Part shown: one piece after another, positions 27,415-36,319 of the stretch | How positions within the stretch are numbered: position 1 is the stretch's first letter | How the letters are laid out: each line of letters starts with the position of its first letter | NCBI RefSeq assembly: GCF_009684755.1 | Contig: NZ_BLBC01000014.1 | Location: forward strand, 62,001 to 126,000 | Reading direction: 5' to 3' | Length of the DNA: 64,000 nucleotides | Source: Capnocytophaga felis | GTDB lineage: Bacteria > Bacteroidota > Bacteroidia > Flavobacteriales > Flavobacteriaceae | The notes under the pieces: model-generated | Database searches by the model: none | Seen by the model: the letters and a program-made list of their open reading frames with translations, nothing else | Told to the model about the DNA's origin: nothing | Made by a program: the position numbers and the translations under genes

Positions 27415-28698
27415 ATGAAGAAAGTTTTAATTATCACATATTATTGGAAACCTGCCGGAGGACCCGGAGTACAACGCTGGCTAAAGTTCATTAAGTATTT
27501 ACGTGATTTCAATATTGAACCTATCGTTTATACACCTGAAAATCCAGAATATCCAATAATTGATGAAAGAATAGGGGAGGACTTACCCTCTAATATTCAA
27601 GTAATAAAATATCCCATTTGGGAGCCATACAAATTAGCTTCTTTTTTCTCCAAAAAGAAAACACAGAAAATAAGTTCAGGGATTATTCCTCGTAAAAAAG
27701 TATCTTTTATAGAAAAAATTATGCTTTGGATAAGGGGCAATTTATTTATTCCCGATGCGAGAAAGTTTTGGATAAAACCATCTGTTAATTTCCTTTCAAA
27801 TTTTATACAAGAAAATGAAATTCAAACAGTTATAACTACTTCTCCGCCTCATAGCGTACACCTAATAGGTTATCATTTGAAAAAAAAATTTCCGCAATTA
27901 AAATGGATTAGTGATTTTCGTGATCCGTGGACAACGATTGGTTATTACAAAGACTTACGATTGACAAAATGGGCTCATAAAAAACATAAATTTTTAGAAA
28001 AAGAAGTTTTACAATCTTCTGATTTAGTTATTGTTACAAGTTTTAAAACTAAAGAAGAATTTTCACAAATAACGAAAAAGCCAATCAAAGTAATAACTAA
28101 TGGATACGATATTATAAATCAACCCAAAGCAAAAGTTTCAGATAAATTTCTGATTTCACATATTGGTTCATTGCTTTCCGATAGAAATCCGAAGTTATTG
28201 TGGAAAGTATTAGCTGATTTAGTTATTGAGAATAAGGAATTTGCTGAAAATTTTGAATTATGTTTTGCAGGAAAAATAAGTGGTGATGTAGAGGAGGAGA
28301 TAATTTCTTTAGGATTGAGTAAATACATAACAAATATGGGGTATATTTCTCATAATGAAGCTATTAAATTACAGCAAAAATCTCAAATATTATTATTAAT
28401 TGAAATTAATTCAAAAGAAACAGAATGCATCATACCTGGAAAATTGTTTGAATATATGATTTCAGAACGTCCTATTTTAGCAATAGGTCCTAAAAATTGG
28501 GATGTTATAAAAATTATTAAAGAAACTAATACTGGACGTTTTGTCAGTTATGATAACGAAACTAAAATTAAGGAAATTATATTGACTTGGTATAATGATT
28601 ACAAGGATAACAATCTGAAAACAAATCCCATAAGATTAGCTCCTTATAGCAGAAAAAATTTAACTCAAAAGTTAGCTGAATCAATACAAAATGTCTAA
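27415..28698 (+). CDS. Glycosyltransferase, family 4-like
   Basis: 427 aa from the ATG at 27415 (MKKVLIITYYWKPAGG); the longer frame starts at a TTG and adds 14 poorly fitting residues. GT-B fold: the N-terminal domain has GGPGVQRWLKFIKYL, and the C-terminal half has SHIGSLLSDRNP, GYISHNEAIKLQQKSQILLLI and the nucleotide-sugar region GKLFEYMISERPILAIG. It probably adds a sugar to a surface glycan or lipid; donor and acceptor are unknown. Its last 8 nt overlap the start of the MATE gene, so translation is likely coupled. Confidence 0.85.
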   Translation: MKKVLIITYYWKPAGGPGVQRWLKFIKYLRDFNIEPIVYTPENPEYPIIDERIGEDLPSNIQVIKYPIWEPYKLASFFSKKKTQKISSGIIPRKKVSFIEKIMLWIRGNLFIPDARKFWIKPSVNFLSNFIQENEIQTVITTSPPHSVHLIGYHLKKKFPQLKWISDFRDPWTTIGYYKDLRLTKWAHKKHKFLEKEVLQSSDLVIVTSFKTKEEFSQITKKPIKVITNGYDIINQPKAKVSDKFLISHIGSLLSDRNPKLLWKVLADLVIENKEFAENFELCFAGKISGDVEEEIISLGLSKYITNMGYISHNEAIKLQQKSQILLLIEINSKETECIIPGKLFEYMISERPILAIGPKNWDVIKIIKETNTGRFVSYDNETKIKEIILTWYNDYKDNNLKTNPIRLAPYSRKNLTQKLAESIQNV

Positions 28699-30007
28699 AG
28701 TTTCTATAAAAGAAATCAATCGTTTGGCAATTCCCGCTATCATTTCGGGAATTATTGAGCCTATCATATCTTTAACCGACACAATTGTTGCGGGGCATAT
28801 TCCTACAAATACAGAAGAAATACTTGGGGCTGTGGGGATTGTTGGCTCTTTCATTACTGCAATTATTTGGATTTTTGCTCAAACATCGTATGCCATAGCT
28901 TCGCAAGTTGCACAAGGCTATGGACAAAGTAGGCTTAGGAATTTAAAAGGACTGGTTGCCCAAGTTTTTTGGTTCAGTGTGGGAATTTCTTTAATAGGTT
29001 CTGGAATAAGTTTCGCCTTAGGAGATTCTCTTTTTCGGCTTTACGGAGCGGAAGGAAAGTTATTAGATGTTTGTCTGCAATATTTTAATATACGTGTTTG
29101 GGGATTTCCTTTAACTCTTTTAACCATAATGCTTTATGGAGTTTTTAAAGGTGTACAGAATACTTCTTGGGCGATGGTCATCAGTGTGTTTGGTGGGATT
29201 CTCAATATTATTTTGAATTTAGTTTTTGTATTTTTATTGGATTTGGAAGTAAAAGGGCTGGCTTGGGCTACTTTGATTTCGCAAATAGTGATGTTTGTAT
29301 TAGCTTTAATATTTTTGAACCGAAAAACAATTTTCAAAATATTTATTTTTAGGAAATTACATCCTTCTTTTTGGAATAATTTGATAATGAGCTTTAATCT
29401 TCTAATTCGTTCACTTTCATTACAAATTGCTTTATTTTTTGCCTTTCGTGTAGCAACAAATTTGGGAGGCGAAACCGATAATTCTTTTGTGGCAACACAT
29501 ACTTTGTTGGCTCAAATTTGGTTATTCTCAGCTTTTTTTATTGATGGTTATAGCAGTGCAGGCGGAGTTCTTTCTGGAAAATTATACGGAATGAAAAAAC
29601 TGGAGACAATGACAATTTTAGTAAAAGACTTATTGAAAATCACAATATTAATAGGATTTTTTTTAGTTTTAGTTTATTCTATTTTTTATTTCCCGATAGG
29701 TAACTTTTTTACCAAAAATGAAGATATTCGCAGTTTATTTTTTGGTACTTTTTGGATTGTAGTTTTAATGCAGCCTATTAATTCTATAACTTTCTTACTT
29801 GATGGCGTTTATAAAGGTATTGGATTTACAAAGACATTAAGAAATGTGCTTTTGATTGCTACTTTTGTAGTATTTTTACCTTTTTTATTCCTATTTCAAA
29901 GTCTAAATTGGGAATTGAAAGGTATTTGGTTTGCTTTTTTTGCTTGGATAACTACTCGCGGACTGCTTTTGGCTCTTCATTTCAGAACAAATTTTATTCA
30001 AAAATAA
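28691..30007 (+). CDS. MATE family efflux transporter
   Basis: 438 aa with about twelve hydrophobic segments in two similar halves. Opening motif KEINRLAIPAIISGIIEPIISLTDTIVAGHI and SQVAQGYGQ, and FFIDGYSSAGGVLSGKLYGM in the second half, fit the MATE/DinF branch. It would expel cationic drugs or metabolites in exchange for Na+ or H+. Coupled to the upstream glycosyltransferase by the ATGTCTAA overlap, which could hint at a polyisoprenoid- or glycan-related substrate, but drug efflux is the default. Confidence 0.9.
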   Translation: MSKVSIKEINRLAIPAIISGIIEPIISLTDTIVAGHIPTNTEEILGAVGIVGSFITAIIWIFAQTSYAIASQVAQGYGQSRLRNLKGLVAQVFWFSVGISLIGSGISFALGDSLFRLYGAEGKLLDVCLQYFNIRVWGFPLTLLTIMLYGVFKGVQNTSWAMVISVFGGILNIILNLVFVFLLDLEVKGLAWATLISQIVMFVLALIFLNRKTIFKIFIFRKLHPSFWNNLIMSFNLLIRSLSLQIALFFAFRVATNLGGETDNSFVATHTLLAQIWLFSAFFIDGYSSAGGVLSGKLYGMKKLETMTILVKDLLKITILIGFFLVLVYSIFYFPIGNFFTKNEDIRSLFFGTFWIVVLMQPINSITFLLDGVYKGIGFTKTLRNVLLIATFVVFLPFLFLFQSLNWELKGIWFAFFAWITTRGLLLALHFRTNFIQK

Positions 30008-30019
30008 TTTTATTTTAGT

Positions 30020-30027
30020 TACTTTTG
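30020..30027 (+). promoter_or_regulatory. -7 box before rsmD
   Basis: TACTTTTG matches TAnnTTTG 19 bp before the rsmD ATG. No TTG at the proper distance. Confidence 0.5.
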
Positions 30028-30046
30028 CAGACAGAAAACAGACAAA

Positions 30047-30589
30047 ATGCGAATCATTTCAGGAAAAAACAAAGGAAAGCACCTCATTGCTCCCGCTAAA
30101 TTACCCGTTCGCCCTACAACGGATTTTGCCAAAGAAGCATTGTTTAACATATTGAATAACAACTATTATTTTGATGAAATTAGCGTTCTTGATTTATTTA
30201 CAGGAACGGGAAATATCAGTTATGAGTTTGCAAGCAGAGGGTGCCAAAACATCATTTCAGTAGATAGTCATAGCGGATGTGTACAATTCATCACTAAAAC
30301 AGCAAAAGAGTTGGGATGTCTTATAACTTGCTTGAAATCAGATGTGTATAATTATTTGAGAAAAACAAATCAAAAATTTGATGTTATTTTTGCAGACCCT
30401 CCATACGATTTTACCCAAGAAAAGTTTTCTGAAATAGTGGATTTAGTTTTTGAAAGAAATTTACTAAATGAAGGAGGAGTTCTTATTATAGAACACTCAA
30501 AACAAACTGATTTAGAAGAAGTTTCACACTTTTCTTATTCTAAAAAATATGGAGGAAATTTATTCAGTTTTTTTGAATTAGAAGATTAA
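30047..30589 (+). CDS. rsmD: 16S rRNA (guanine(966)-N2)-methyltransferase
   Basis: 180 aa, the expected size. RsmD methylates G966 of 16S rRNA in the small subunit. The start MRIISGKNKGKHLIAP and RPTTDFAKEALFNIL are characteristic. The SAM site is VLDLFTGTGNISYEFASRG, and the catalytic motif is FADPPYDF (D/NPPY type). It ends just before a strong bidirectional terminator. Confidence 0.95.
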   Translation: MRIISGKNKGKHLIAPAKLPVRPTTDFAKEALFNILNNNYYFDEISVLDLFTGTGNISYEFASRGCQNIISVDSHSGCVQFITKTAKELGCLITCLKSDVYNYLRKTNQKFDVIFADPPYDFTQEKFSEIVDLVFERNLLNEGGVLIIEHSKQTDLEEVSHFSYSKKYGGNLFSFFELED

Positions 30590-30625
30590 TAATAGGAATG
30601 TTTCCAAATATTAACAATCAAAATA

Positions 30626-30659
30626 AAAAAAGTTACTCTCAGAAAAGAGTAACTTTTTT
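30626..30659. terminator. bidirectional terminator rsmD/glutamate dehydrogenase
   Basis: A 13-bp perfect stem (30626-30638 and 30647-30659) with an 8-nt loop, A-run on the left and T-run on the right, sits between convergent genes. Confidence 0.9.
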
Positions 30660-30686
30660 ATATTCAATTTTTTGAAAAAAAATCTA

Positions 30687-31967
30687 TTAAGGGAAAACAC
30701 CTCTTTCTTTATATACTTGCTCAATTTTAGCCAAAGCAACAATGTATGCAGCCGTTCTGTAATCGGTCTGATATTTTTCAGCTGAAGCCACCACAGCATC
30801 AAATGCAGTTTCAATTTTTTGTTTTAGCTTAACAAGTACTTCATCAATTTCCCATATTTCAGCACGTTTATTCTGCAACCACTCAAAATATGAGCCAATT
30901 ACGCCTCCACTGTTACAAAGAATATCAGGGATGATAGCAATGCCTCGTTTCATCAAAATTTCTTCTGCAGAGGAATCTGTAGGTCCGTTTGCACCTTCAG
31001 CTATAAGGGTTGCTTTGATATCATTAGCGTTATCAATAGTGATTTGGTTACCCAAAGCAGCAGGAACTAAAAGGAAACAGTCTGTTTTCCAGAACTCTGC
31101 ATTATCAATAGTCTTCGCTTTAGCATATCCACCCACACCACCTTTATTTGTTTTTGCATAAGCCAATAAATCTTCTGGGTCAATTCCTTGCGTATTAAGA
31201 ATTGAGCCTGTATGGTCTTGAACCGCGATGAGTTTAGCTCCTAATTCGTGTAAAAAATGAGCCGTCCAATAACCTACATTTCCGAAGCCTTGAACAATAA
31301 ATGTTTTTCCTTTCAAATCAACATTATTTTTCTTAGCCCATTTTTGAATGGAAACTACAACACCAAACCCCGTGGCACGGTCTCTACCTTGCAAACCTCC
31401 TGATAAAACAGGTTTTCCAGTAACTACGTGCAGGTTTATAGAACGATTAGCTGGAGATTTTGCAGAAGTATAGGTGTCTGAAATCCAAGCCATTATTTGA
31501 GCATTTGTGTTTACATCCGGAGCAGGAATATCATAATCTGGTCCGATATTGTCACCCAAAGCGTATGTAAATCGGCGTGTAATTCTTTCCAACTCACCTT
31601 GTGAATATTTTGAAGGATCTAACTGAATTCCTCCTTTTCCGCCACCATAAGGAAGCCCTGCTATGGCTGATTTCCACGTCATCCAAGTTGCCAAAGCTCT
31701 TGCAGCATCAATATCCACGGTTGGGTGATAACGTAATCCTCCTTTATAGGGACCTAAAGCATTATTGTGCTGAACGCGGTATCCGGTGAAAACTTCAATA
31801 GAACCATCATCCATTTTAACAGGGAAATGCACCACAATTTCGTTCTGTGTAGAAGCCAAAATCTTGCGTACTCCTGCATCTAAATTCATTTTATCAGCGG
31901 CTTTGTTGAATTCGTGCATCACGTTTTCATACATTCCAGTTCTTTTCTTTTCTGTATTGTTACTCAT
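30687..31967 (-). CDS. gdhA: Glutamate dehydrogenase
   Basis: 426 aa, the size of hexameric NAD(P)-glutamate dehydrogenases of the RocG/GudB type. It interconverts glutamate and 2-oxoglutarate plus ammonia. Visible motifs: GPYKGGLRYHP, the catalytic-lysine segment GLPYGGGKGGI (about residues 107-117), PAPDVNTN, and the Rossmann motif VQGFGNVGYWTA. Cofactor cannot be fixed by eye. A promoter with TTG, 20 bp and TACTTTTA lies just upstream. Confidence 0.95.
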   Translation of the reverse strand: MSNNTEKKRTGMYENVMHEFNKAADKMNLDAGVRKILASTQNEIVVHFPVKMDDGSIEVFTGYRVQHNNALGPYKGGLRYHPTVDIDAARALATWMTWKSAIAGLPYGGGKGGIQLDPSKYSQGELERITRRFTYALGDNIGPDYDIPAPDVNTNAQIMAWISDTYTSAKSPANRSINLHVVTGKPVLSGGLQGRDRATGFGVVVSIQKWAKKNNVDLKGKTFIVQGFGNVGYWTAHFLHELGAKLIAVQDHTGSILNTQGIDPEDLLAYAKTNKGGVGGYAKAKTIDNAEFWKTDCFLLVPAALGNQITIDNANDIKATLIAEGANGPTDSSAEEILMKRGIAIIPDILCNSGGVIGSYFEWLQNKRAEIWEIDEVLVKLKQKIETAFDAVVASAEKYQTDYRTAAYIVALAKIEQVYKERGVFP

Positions 31968-31993
31968 AATTTATAAATATAATAAAGCAAGGG

Positions 31994-32024
31994 TAAAAGT
32001 ATGTATTAAAATTGATATAAACAA
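31994..32024 (-). promoter_or_regulatory. glutamate dehydrogenase promoter
   Basis: On the minus strand TTG (32024-32022), 20 bp, then TACTTTTA (32001-31994), which differs from the -7 consensus only in the final base; 26 bp before the ATG. Confidence 0.6.
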
Positions 32025-32155
32025 AAATAGTACGTAACATTTTTTTCATATTCATAAAAATATTAATTCATTTAGCATAATATCAGTGAATTAGTATTTT
32101 TTAAAGACGAAAAAAATCGAAAATTAATAAAGCAAAACGAAACCTCAATAAAATA

Positions 32156-32197
32156 AAAAAATAGAAAGCCAAATTCTCAATTCACTTTCTATTTTTT
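32156..32197 (-). terminator. terminator of the YejK-like gene
   Basis: A 13-bp perfect stem (32156-32168 and 32185-32197), 16-nt loop, T-run on the minus strand, 20 bp after the stop at 32217. Confidence 0.8.
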
Positions 32198-32216
32198 CAG
32201 ATTTTGATATTTTTAT

Positions 32217-33275
32217 TTAATTTTTCTGTTCTCGGTTGAAATACACCAAGTAATAGTACATTTGCTTTTCTTCGTCCCAACCTTTTTCAATGAATTTTTC
32301 AGCCGATTCGGGGTTTACAAAATCCATTCGTATTTGAATATTGGTGTCCAATTCAATTACGTTTTTGATTTTTTTCCGAACATCCGAAACCGCTTTATTG
32401 GCTATCGGAAAACTTGAAACATCTTCAATTTGGTATTTGGGACCTTTTTCAACCTTATAATGCTTAAACTCGGGGATAAGTTCCGGATTATCAATCACTT
32501 CGTTTACAAAGGAAGTTTCTTCAAACTCGTCATTTTTAGCAAAATAATTGATTGCCCGATTCATAAACATTACTTCTTGCTTTTTGTCTTCGGCAGGAAG
32601 AATCACATCTTTAGCAAAATCTTGACTGAATTTCAGATATTTTTTCGTGTAAAAATTCTCATCAATTAGGGCATCGACTCCCAAGAAATGCTCTAACCAA
32701 TATTTAGTATCGTAACGATTGCTGTCCACCGAAAGCAATTTGTATCCGTCTTCTTTATTGACATTGAAGATGATACAACCTTTATCAAGTTTGTGGATAT
32801 TTACGCCTTCTTGAATGATGATATCCAACTGATTTTGATTCTCTTCAAATTGCAGAAAACTGTGCTTCATTTCCGATTTGAAAATCCCAACGGCGGATAC
32901 TTTATTGTTATCCAAATAAATATCGTGAAGTAACGTAACATACAATTCACCACTTTTAATATGCGGATGATTGGATTGATTATAAAGATGTTGTGCTATT
33001 TTTTTTGATACTTCGTGAATGGAATTTTCATTCTCAAAAATGGAAGTAACCAGTTGATAAAGCTCGTTAAATTCCACATCGGCATCGTGCGAAAATCGGA
33101 AATAATTTTCTTCCTTTTCGCGAAAAGGTTTGAAAAAATATTCCTTCAACAAACCTACAATTTCATCATTGAGTGAATAGGGTTGTGCCGACAAAAACAA
33201 AGGTTCGTTTTTACTTTGATTTCCAATGCGATGGATAGATAAACTATCAATATGCGTAGTGTAAAGATTTAGCAT
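32217..33275 (-). CDS. Nucleoid-associated protein, YejK/NdpA family
   Basis: 352 aa. It follows the 37-kDa nucleoid-associated family: an N-terminal LNLYTTHIDSLSIHRIGN, a central GELYVTLLHDIYLDNNKVSAVGIFKSE, GVNIHKLDKGCIIFN, and SNRYDTKYWLEHFLGV. Proteins of this group associate with DNA, but their job is not established; recent work elsewhere links YejK to topoisomerase activity. It stands alone between a terminator and the second palindromic element. Confidence 0.85.
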   Translation of the reverse strand: MLNLYTTHIDSLSIHRIGNQSKNEPLFLSAQPYSLNDEIVGLLKEYFFKPFREKEENYFRFSHDADVEFNELYQLVTSIFENENSIHEVSKKIAQHLYNQSNHPHIKSGELYVTLLHDIYLDNNKVSAVGIFKSEMKHSFLQFEENQNQLDIIIQEGVNIHKLDKGCIIFNVNKEDGYKLLSVDSNRYDTKYWLEHFLGVDALIDENFYTKKYLKFSQDFAKDVILPAEDKKQEVMFMNRAINYFAKNDEFEETSFVNEVIDNPELIPEFKHYKVEKGPKYQIEDVSSFPIANKAVSDVRKKIKNVIELDTNIQIRMDFVNPESAEKFIEKGWDEEKQMYYYLVYFNREQKN

Positions 33276-33337
33276 TTTTCTTTATTTATTGCGATTTTTT
33301 TAATTATAAATTACTTATGAGTTTAAAAAACTTGGTT

Positions 33338-33464
33338 GTGTTATAAAAAGTATGATGGCAGTTTTGATTGTCAGGCTGAGCGTAGTCGAAGTTCTGTAAT
33401 TATATGGCTTCGACTACGCTCAGCTTGACAAAAACACTTTTTTTGAGCATACTTTTTACATCAC
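33338..33464. repeat. dispersed long palindromic element, copy 2
   Basis: About 127 bp. Outer arms: GTGTTATAAAAAGTATG at the left and CATACTTTTTACATCAC at the right. Inner arms of 23 bp: 33369-33391 and 33408-33430, with one mismatch. The core has the GCTGAGCGTAGTCGAAG sequence. The same architecture occurs at 13772-13899, so this is a mobile or amplified intergenic repeat rather than a chance hairpin. It sits in the 307-bp gap between the YejK-like gene and the gene at 33583. Confidence 0.85.
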
Positions 33465-33582
33465 CTCCAAAAACTTTTGAACTTTTTGTTAACTGCTTAC
33501 TGAAATATAAATTTCCACTTCTGAATTTTCTTCTTTTTGAGAATTTTCCTTTGACGTAAAAATCACGCTATCAAGAGTTTTG

Positions 33583-34266
33583 TCATACAATTAAAGTGGC
33601 ATTTTTGTGTTGAAAGAGTAAATAATCAGAAATTACACCTTTCTTAAAAGCATTTCGTTTTCGTCCAACTTTTCTTGGTAATCGTATGTCATTTTTCACG
33701 AAAGTAACCTCTATTTTCCGATTGAATTTTTGCAATGTAAGATTGCAAACTTCATCAGATAATGAGATATTTTCTATTTTACTTCCTAAAATATAGTCAG
33801 TTAAATCGTCCCAATTTTGCTCGCCTGCAAAGTCTGATATCCAAGGTTTTGTTTTTTTGTAAAGGTCTGGATTGCATTCCACAACCCTGTCATCAATAAT
33901 GACATAATCCCCTGCTCCCCAAACGGCATAAGTCAAATATTCAGTGTCGTTAAGTAGCAGCCCGAAAAATCCTGCTCCTCCCATTCCATAAGTCCCCAAA
34001 CATGTCGAAATTTCTGTGATTTCAAGCCCTATGAGTTTATTGGCAGGAATATTTTTCAGTAAAGTAGGTCTGTTGAATATTAAAATTTCATCTTTTTTGA
34101 TTTCTCCATAAAGCAAATAGGCTTGTTCATCTCCTTTGGGCAATCCAATTTCGGTAAATGTCAGCCATCCTAATTGTTTCCAATAATCTAAATCGACCTT
34201 TTTGATAACCATTGAATATTGCTCAATAGCTCCTATTTTCAAGTTTAAAAAATCGTGTTTTTTCAT
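33583..34266 (-). CDS. Hypothetical protein, possibly frameshifted near its C-terminus
   Basis: 227 aa, no recognised family. Features include a central glycine-rich hydrophobic stretch (LGTYGMGGAGFFGLLL), Trp-containing motifs (DYWKQLGWLTF, YAVWGAGDY, KPWISDFAGEQNWDDL) and a basic C-terminus. It could be a soluble cytoplasmic protein of the immunity type, but this is a guess. Directly after the TGA stop another frame stays open for about 32 codons (YDKTLDSVIFTSKE... ending YISVSS), which could be the original C-terminus. No strong promoter seen. Confidence 0.65.
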   Translation of the reverse strand: MKKHDFLNLKIGAIEQYSMVIKKVDLDYWKQLGWLTFTEIGLPKGDEQAYLLYGEIKKDEILIFNRPTLLKNIPANKLIGLEITEISTCLGTYGMGGAGFFGLLLNDTEYLTYAVWGAGDYVIIDDRVVECNPDLYKKTKPWISDFAGEQNWDDLTDYILGSKIENISLSDEVCNLTLQKFNRKIEVTFVKNDIRLPRKVGRKRNAFKKGVISDYLLFQHKNATLIV

Positions 34267-34353
34267 CTATTTTTTTGGCTTTTTAGGGGGACACAACTAA
34301 TGTGAAACTTTATGTAATCAATCAGTTTTTAGTAAAGATAATTTTCAATTTTT

Positions 34354-34884
34354 TTAATAATAGTCTTCCTCGCGATAATTATCATCACCGTAACCGAACT
34401 CTCCGTAATCTTCTTCGTCCATATCGAAGTCGCTAAATTCGTCTTCAAATTCGTTAAAATCATCGGCAATGAACGATTTTTCGGGAGCTTCGGCAGGAAT
34501 GCTTCCGTGTGAATGTATCAACATAGGATAACTCATTGCACTTTCTTCTTCGGCAATTTCCACGAGTTCTACAAAGAAAGTCCACATTGAAAAAAAGTCG
34601 TACACGTACAGCAATTTAGGTTCTTCTTCACTTACAACCGAATCAATGGTGGTTTCTTCCATCAAGCGAGTTTCTCCGCTTTCGGAAAGGTCAAAAAGAG
34701 TGATTTCCTCACCCTGATTCCAATCGTCATCAGTTAGGTAAAACGACGCCATTTCATTACCAGCAAAGCCAAATGATTGTACGATAACGTTATGAAAATC
34801 TTCCAAAGTGGCATCTCCCTGAATCACTATATCACGGAAAACGTCTTCTTTTACGTCAAGTATTATTCTGAATTTATATACCAT
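34354..34884 (-). CDS. pRiA4b ORF-3-like protein
   Basis: 176 aa. The first half matches the plasmid pRiA4b ORF-3/IS1096 TnpR-passenger family (MVYKFRIILDVKEDVFRDIVIQGDATLEDFHNVIVQSFGF, then FYLTDDDWNQGEEI). The C-terminal 40 residues are extremely acidic (DDFNEFEDEFSDFDMDEEDYG). In Bacteroidota this is a stable chromosomal gene despite the mobile-element name; function is unknown. folD lies upstream, with a 15-bp gap. Confidence 0.85.
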   Translation of the reverse strand: MVYKFRIILDVKEDVFRDIVIQGDATLEDFHNVIVQSFGFAGNEMASFYLTDDDWNQGEEITLFDLSESGETRLMEETTIDSVVSEEEPKLLYVYDFFSMWTFFVELVEIAEEESAMSYPMLIHSHGSIPAEAPEKSFIADDFNEFEDEFSDFDMDEEDYGEFGYGDDNYREEDYY

Positions 34885-34899
34885 TTTTTATTTGAAAAT

Positions 34900-35778
34900 T
34901 TATTTTTCTTTCCATTTTCTTGCTAAAAGCGTGTTTTTCAGAAGCATCGCAATAGTCATTGGTCCCACGCCACCCGGAACAGGTGTAATATAATCAGCTT
35001 TTTCTTTAACCTGTTCAAAATCAACATCTCCTACGATTCTGTAACCTTTCGGAGCATTTTCATCTTTTAGGCGAGTGATACCCACGTCCACCACAGTTAC
35101 ACCTTCTTTTACCATATCGGCTTTCAAAAATTCAGGAATTCCGAGTGCCATTATAATGATGTCTGCCTGTTTGGTAATTTCTTTTAAATTAGGCGTATAG
35201 CTGTGTGTAAGGGTTACTGTTGCATTGCCAGGATTTCCCTTTTGGCTTAGCAAAATACTCATCGGGCGACCCACAATGTGCGAGCGACCCACCACAACTA
35301 CGTGTTTTCCTTTGGTTTCTACATTGTGGCGTTTTAGCAGTTCCATAATTCCGAAAGGTGTGGCAGGAATGAAAGCCTCCATATCCAAAGCGATTTTTCC
35401 GAAGTTAGTGGGGTGAAAACCATCCACGTCTTTCTCAGGATCAACTGCCATCAGTACTTTTTGGCTATCGATGTGTTTTGGTAAAGGAAGTTGTACAATG
35501 TATCCGTCAATGGCTTCGTTTCGATTTAATTCATTGATTTTCTTTAATAATTCGGCTTCGGTAATGTCAGCAGGAAGTTCTATTAGGGTAGAGTCAAATC
35601 CCACTTTTTCACAAGCTTTTACCTTACTACCCACATACGTGAGGCTGGCTCCGTCATTGCCCACCAACACAGCAGCCAGATGTGGAACTTTTCCGCCACG
35701 TGCTTTGATTTGTTTAACTTCTTCGGCAATTTCCTGTTTGATTTGTTCCGATGTTTTTTTTCCGTCTAATAGTCTCAT
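34900..35778 (-). CDS. folD: Methylenetetrahydrofolate dehydrogenase/cyclohydrolase
   Basis: 292 aa, the usual FolD size. The bifunctional enzyme oxidises 5,10-methylene-THF and hydrolyses methenyl-THF to 10-formyl-THF. Seen: [15 protein letters not shown] with the catalytic Lys region, [41 protein letters not shown] (NADP-binding), and [16 protein letters not shown] at the C-terminus. Probably co-transcribed with the pRiA4b-type gene 15 bp downstream. Confidence 0.97.
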   Translation of the reverse strand: MRLLDGKKTSEQIKQEIAEEVKQIKARGGKVPHLAAVLVGNDGASLTYVGSKVKACEKVGFDSTLIELPADITEAELLKKINELNRNEAIDGYIVQLPLPKHIDSQKVLMAVDPEKDVDGFHPTNFGKIALDMEAFIPATPFGIMELLKRHNVETKGKHVVVVGRSHIVGRPMSILLSQKGNPGNATVTLTHSYTPNLKEITKQADIIIMALGIPEFLKADMVKEGVTVVDVGITRLKDENAPKGYRIVGDVDFEQVKEKADYITPVPGGVGPMTIAMLLKNTLLARKWKEK

Positions 35779-35815
35779 ATCGTCATTTTTTTGTTGTCAA
35801 TGATTTATTTTTGGT

Positions 35816-36238
35816 CTAATTTTCTGTTTCCAAATAATTTTTCAGATGTTTTATTGATTTGAAATTCTTAAATGTTATTTTCACGTTTGTTTTTTCAACT
35901 TCATTGATGATTTCTTTGAGCAAATCAATAGGAATTTCTTCTTCACCACATAAATTTTCGTCAAAATCAATACCGACTGCTACGCCATCTTCATACATTC
36001 CGAGACACCAAAACTCCATAAAATCGGCAAGTGATATTTCGACTACCTCATAATTTTTCCATTCTTCCTTCTGGCAGCTTTCCGCTTTTAACTTGCTCGA
36101 CCAAAAAGGAAAAACCGAAATGGGTTGATTGTTTTCTTCAATAAAAAATACGTTAGAAGAGCAAACTGCCACTTCTTTCTTGTTTTTCAGATAGAAAACC
36201 AGTCCGTTTTCAAGTATTTTATGAATAAAATCGTGCAT
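35816..36238 (-). CDS. DUF2750 family protein, paralogue A
   Basis: 140 aa. Pattern of DUF2750: VFYLKNKKEVAVCSSN, a short acidic insert, VFPFWSSKLKAESCQKEEWKNYEVVEISLADFMEFWCLGMYEDGVAVGIDFD. The neighbour at 36320-36796 shares the same order of motifs, so they are tandem duplicates. Such families often adapt as anti-toxin or stress-related proteins, but function is unknown here. Confidence 0.8.
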   Translation of the reverse strand: MHDFIHKILENGLVFYLKNKKEVAVCSSNVFFIEENNQPISVFPFWSSKLKAESCQKEEWKNYEVVEISLADFMEFWCLGMYEDGVAVGIDFDENLCGEEEIPIDLLKEIINEVEKTNVKITFKNFKSIKHLKNYLETEN

Positions 36239-36319
36239 TTTTTGTTAAAAATCTAAATTTGGTTTGTCAGATTGAATATGATAAAAGCTTCTTCTATGTT
36301 ATTATTTGAAATTAGAGGT

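Noticed and set aside
34354-34884. transposon passenger gene as a sign of an insertion sequence
   Set aside because: Despite the IS1096/pRiA4b family name there is no transposase, no terminal repeat and the gene sits compactly with folD; it is a stable chromosomal gene in Bacteroidota.
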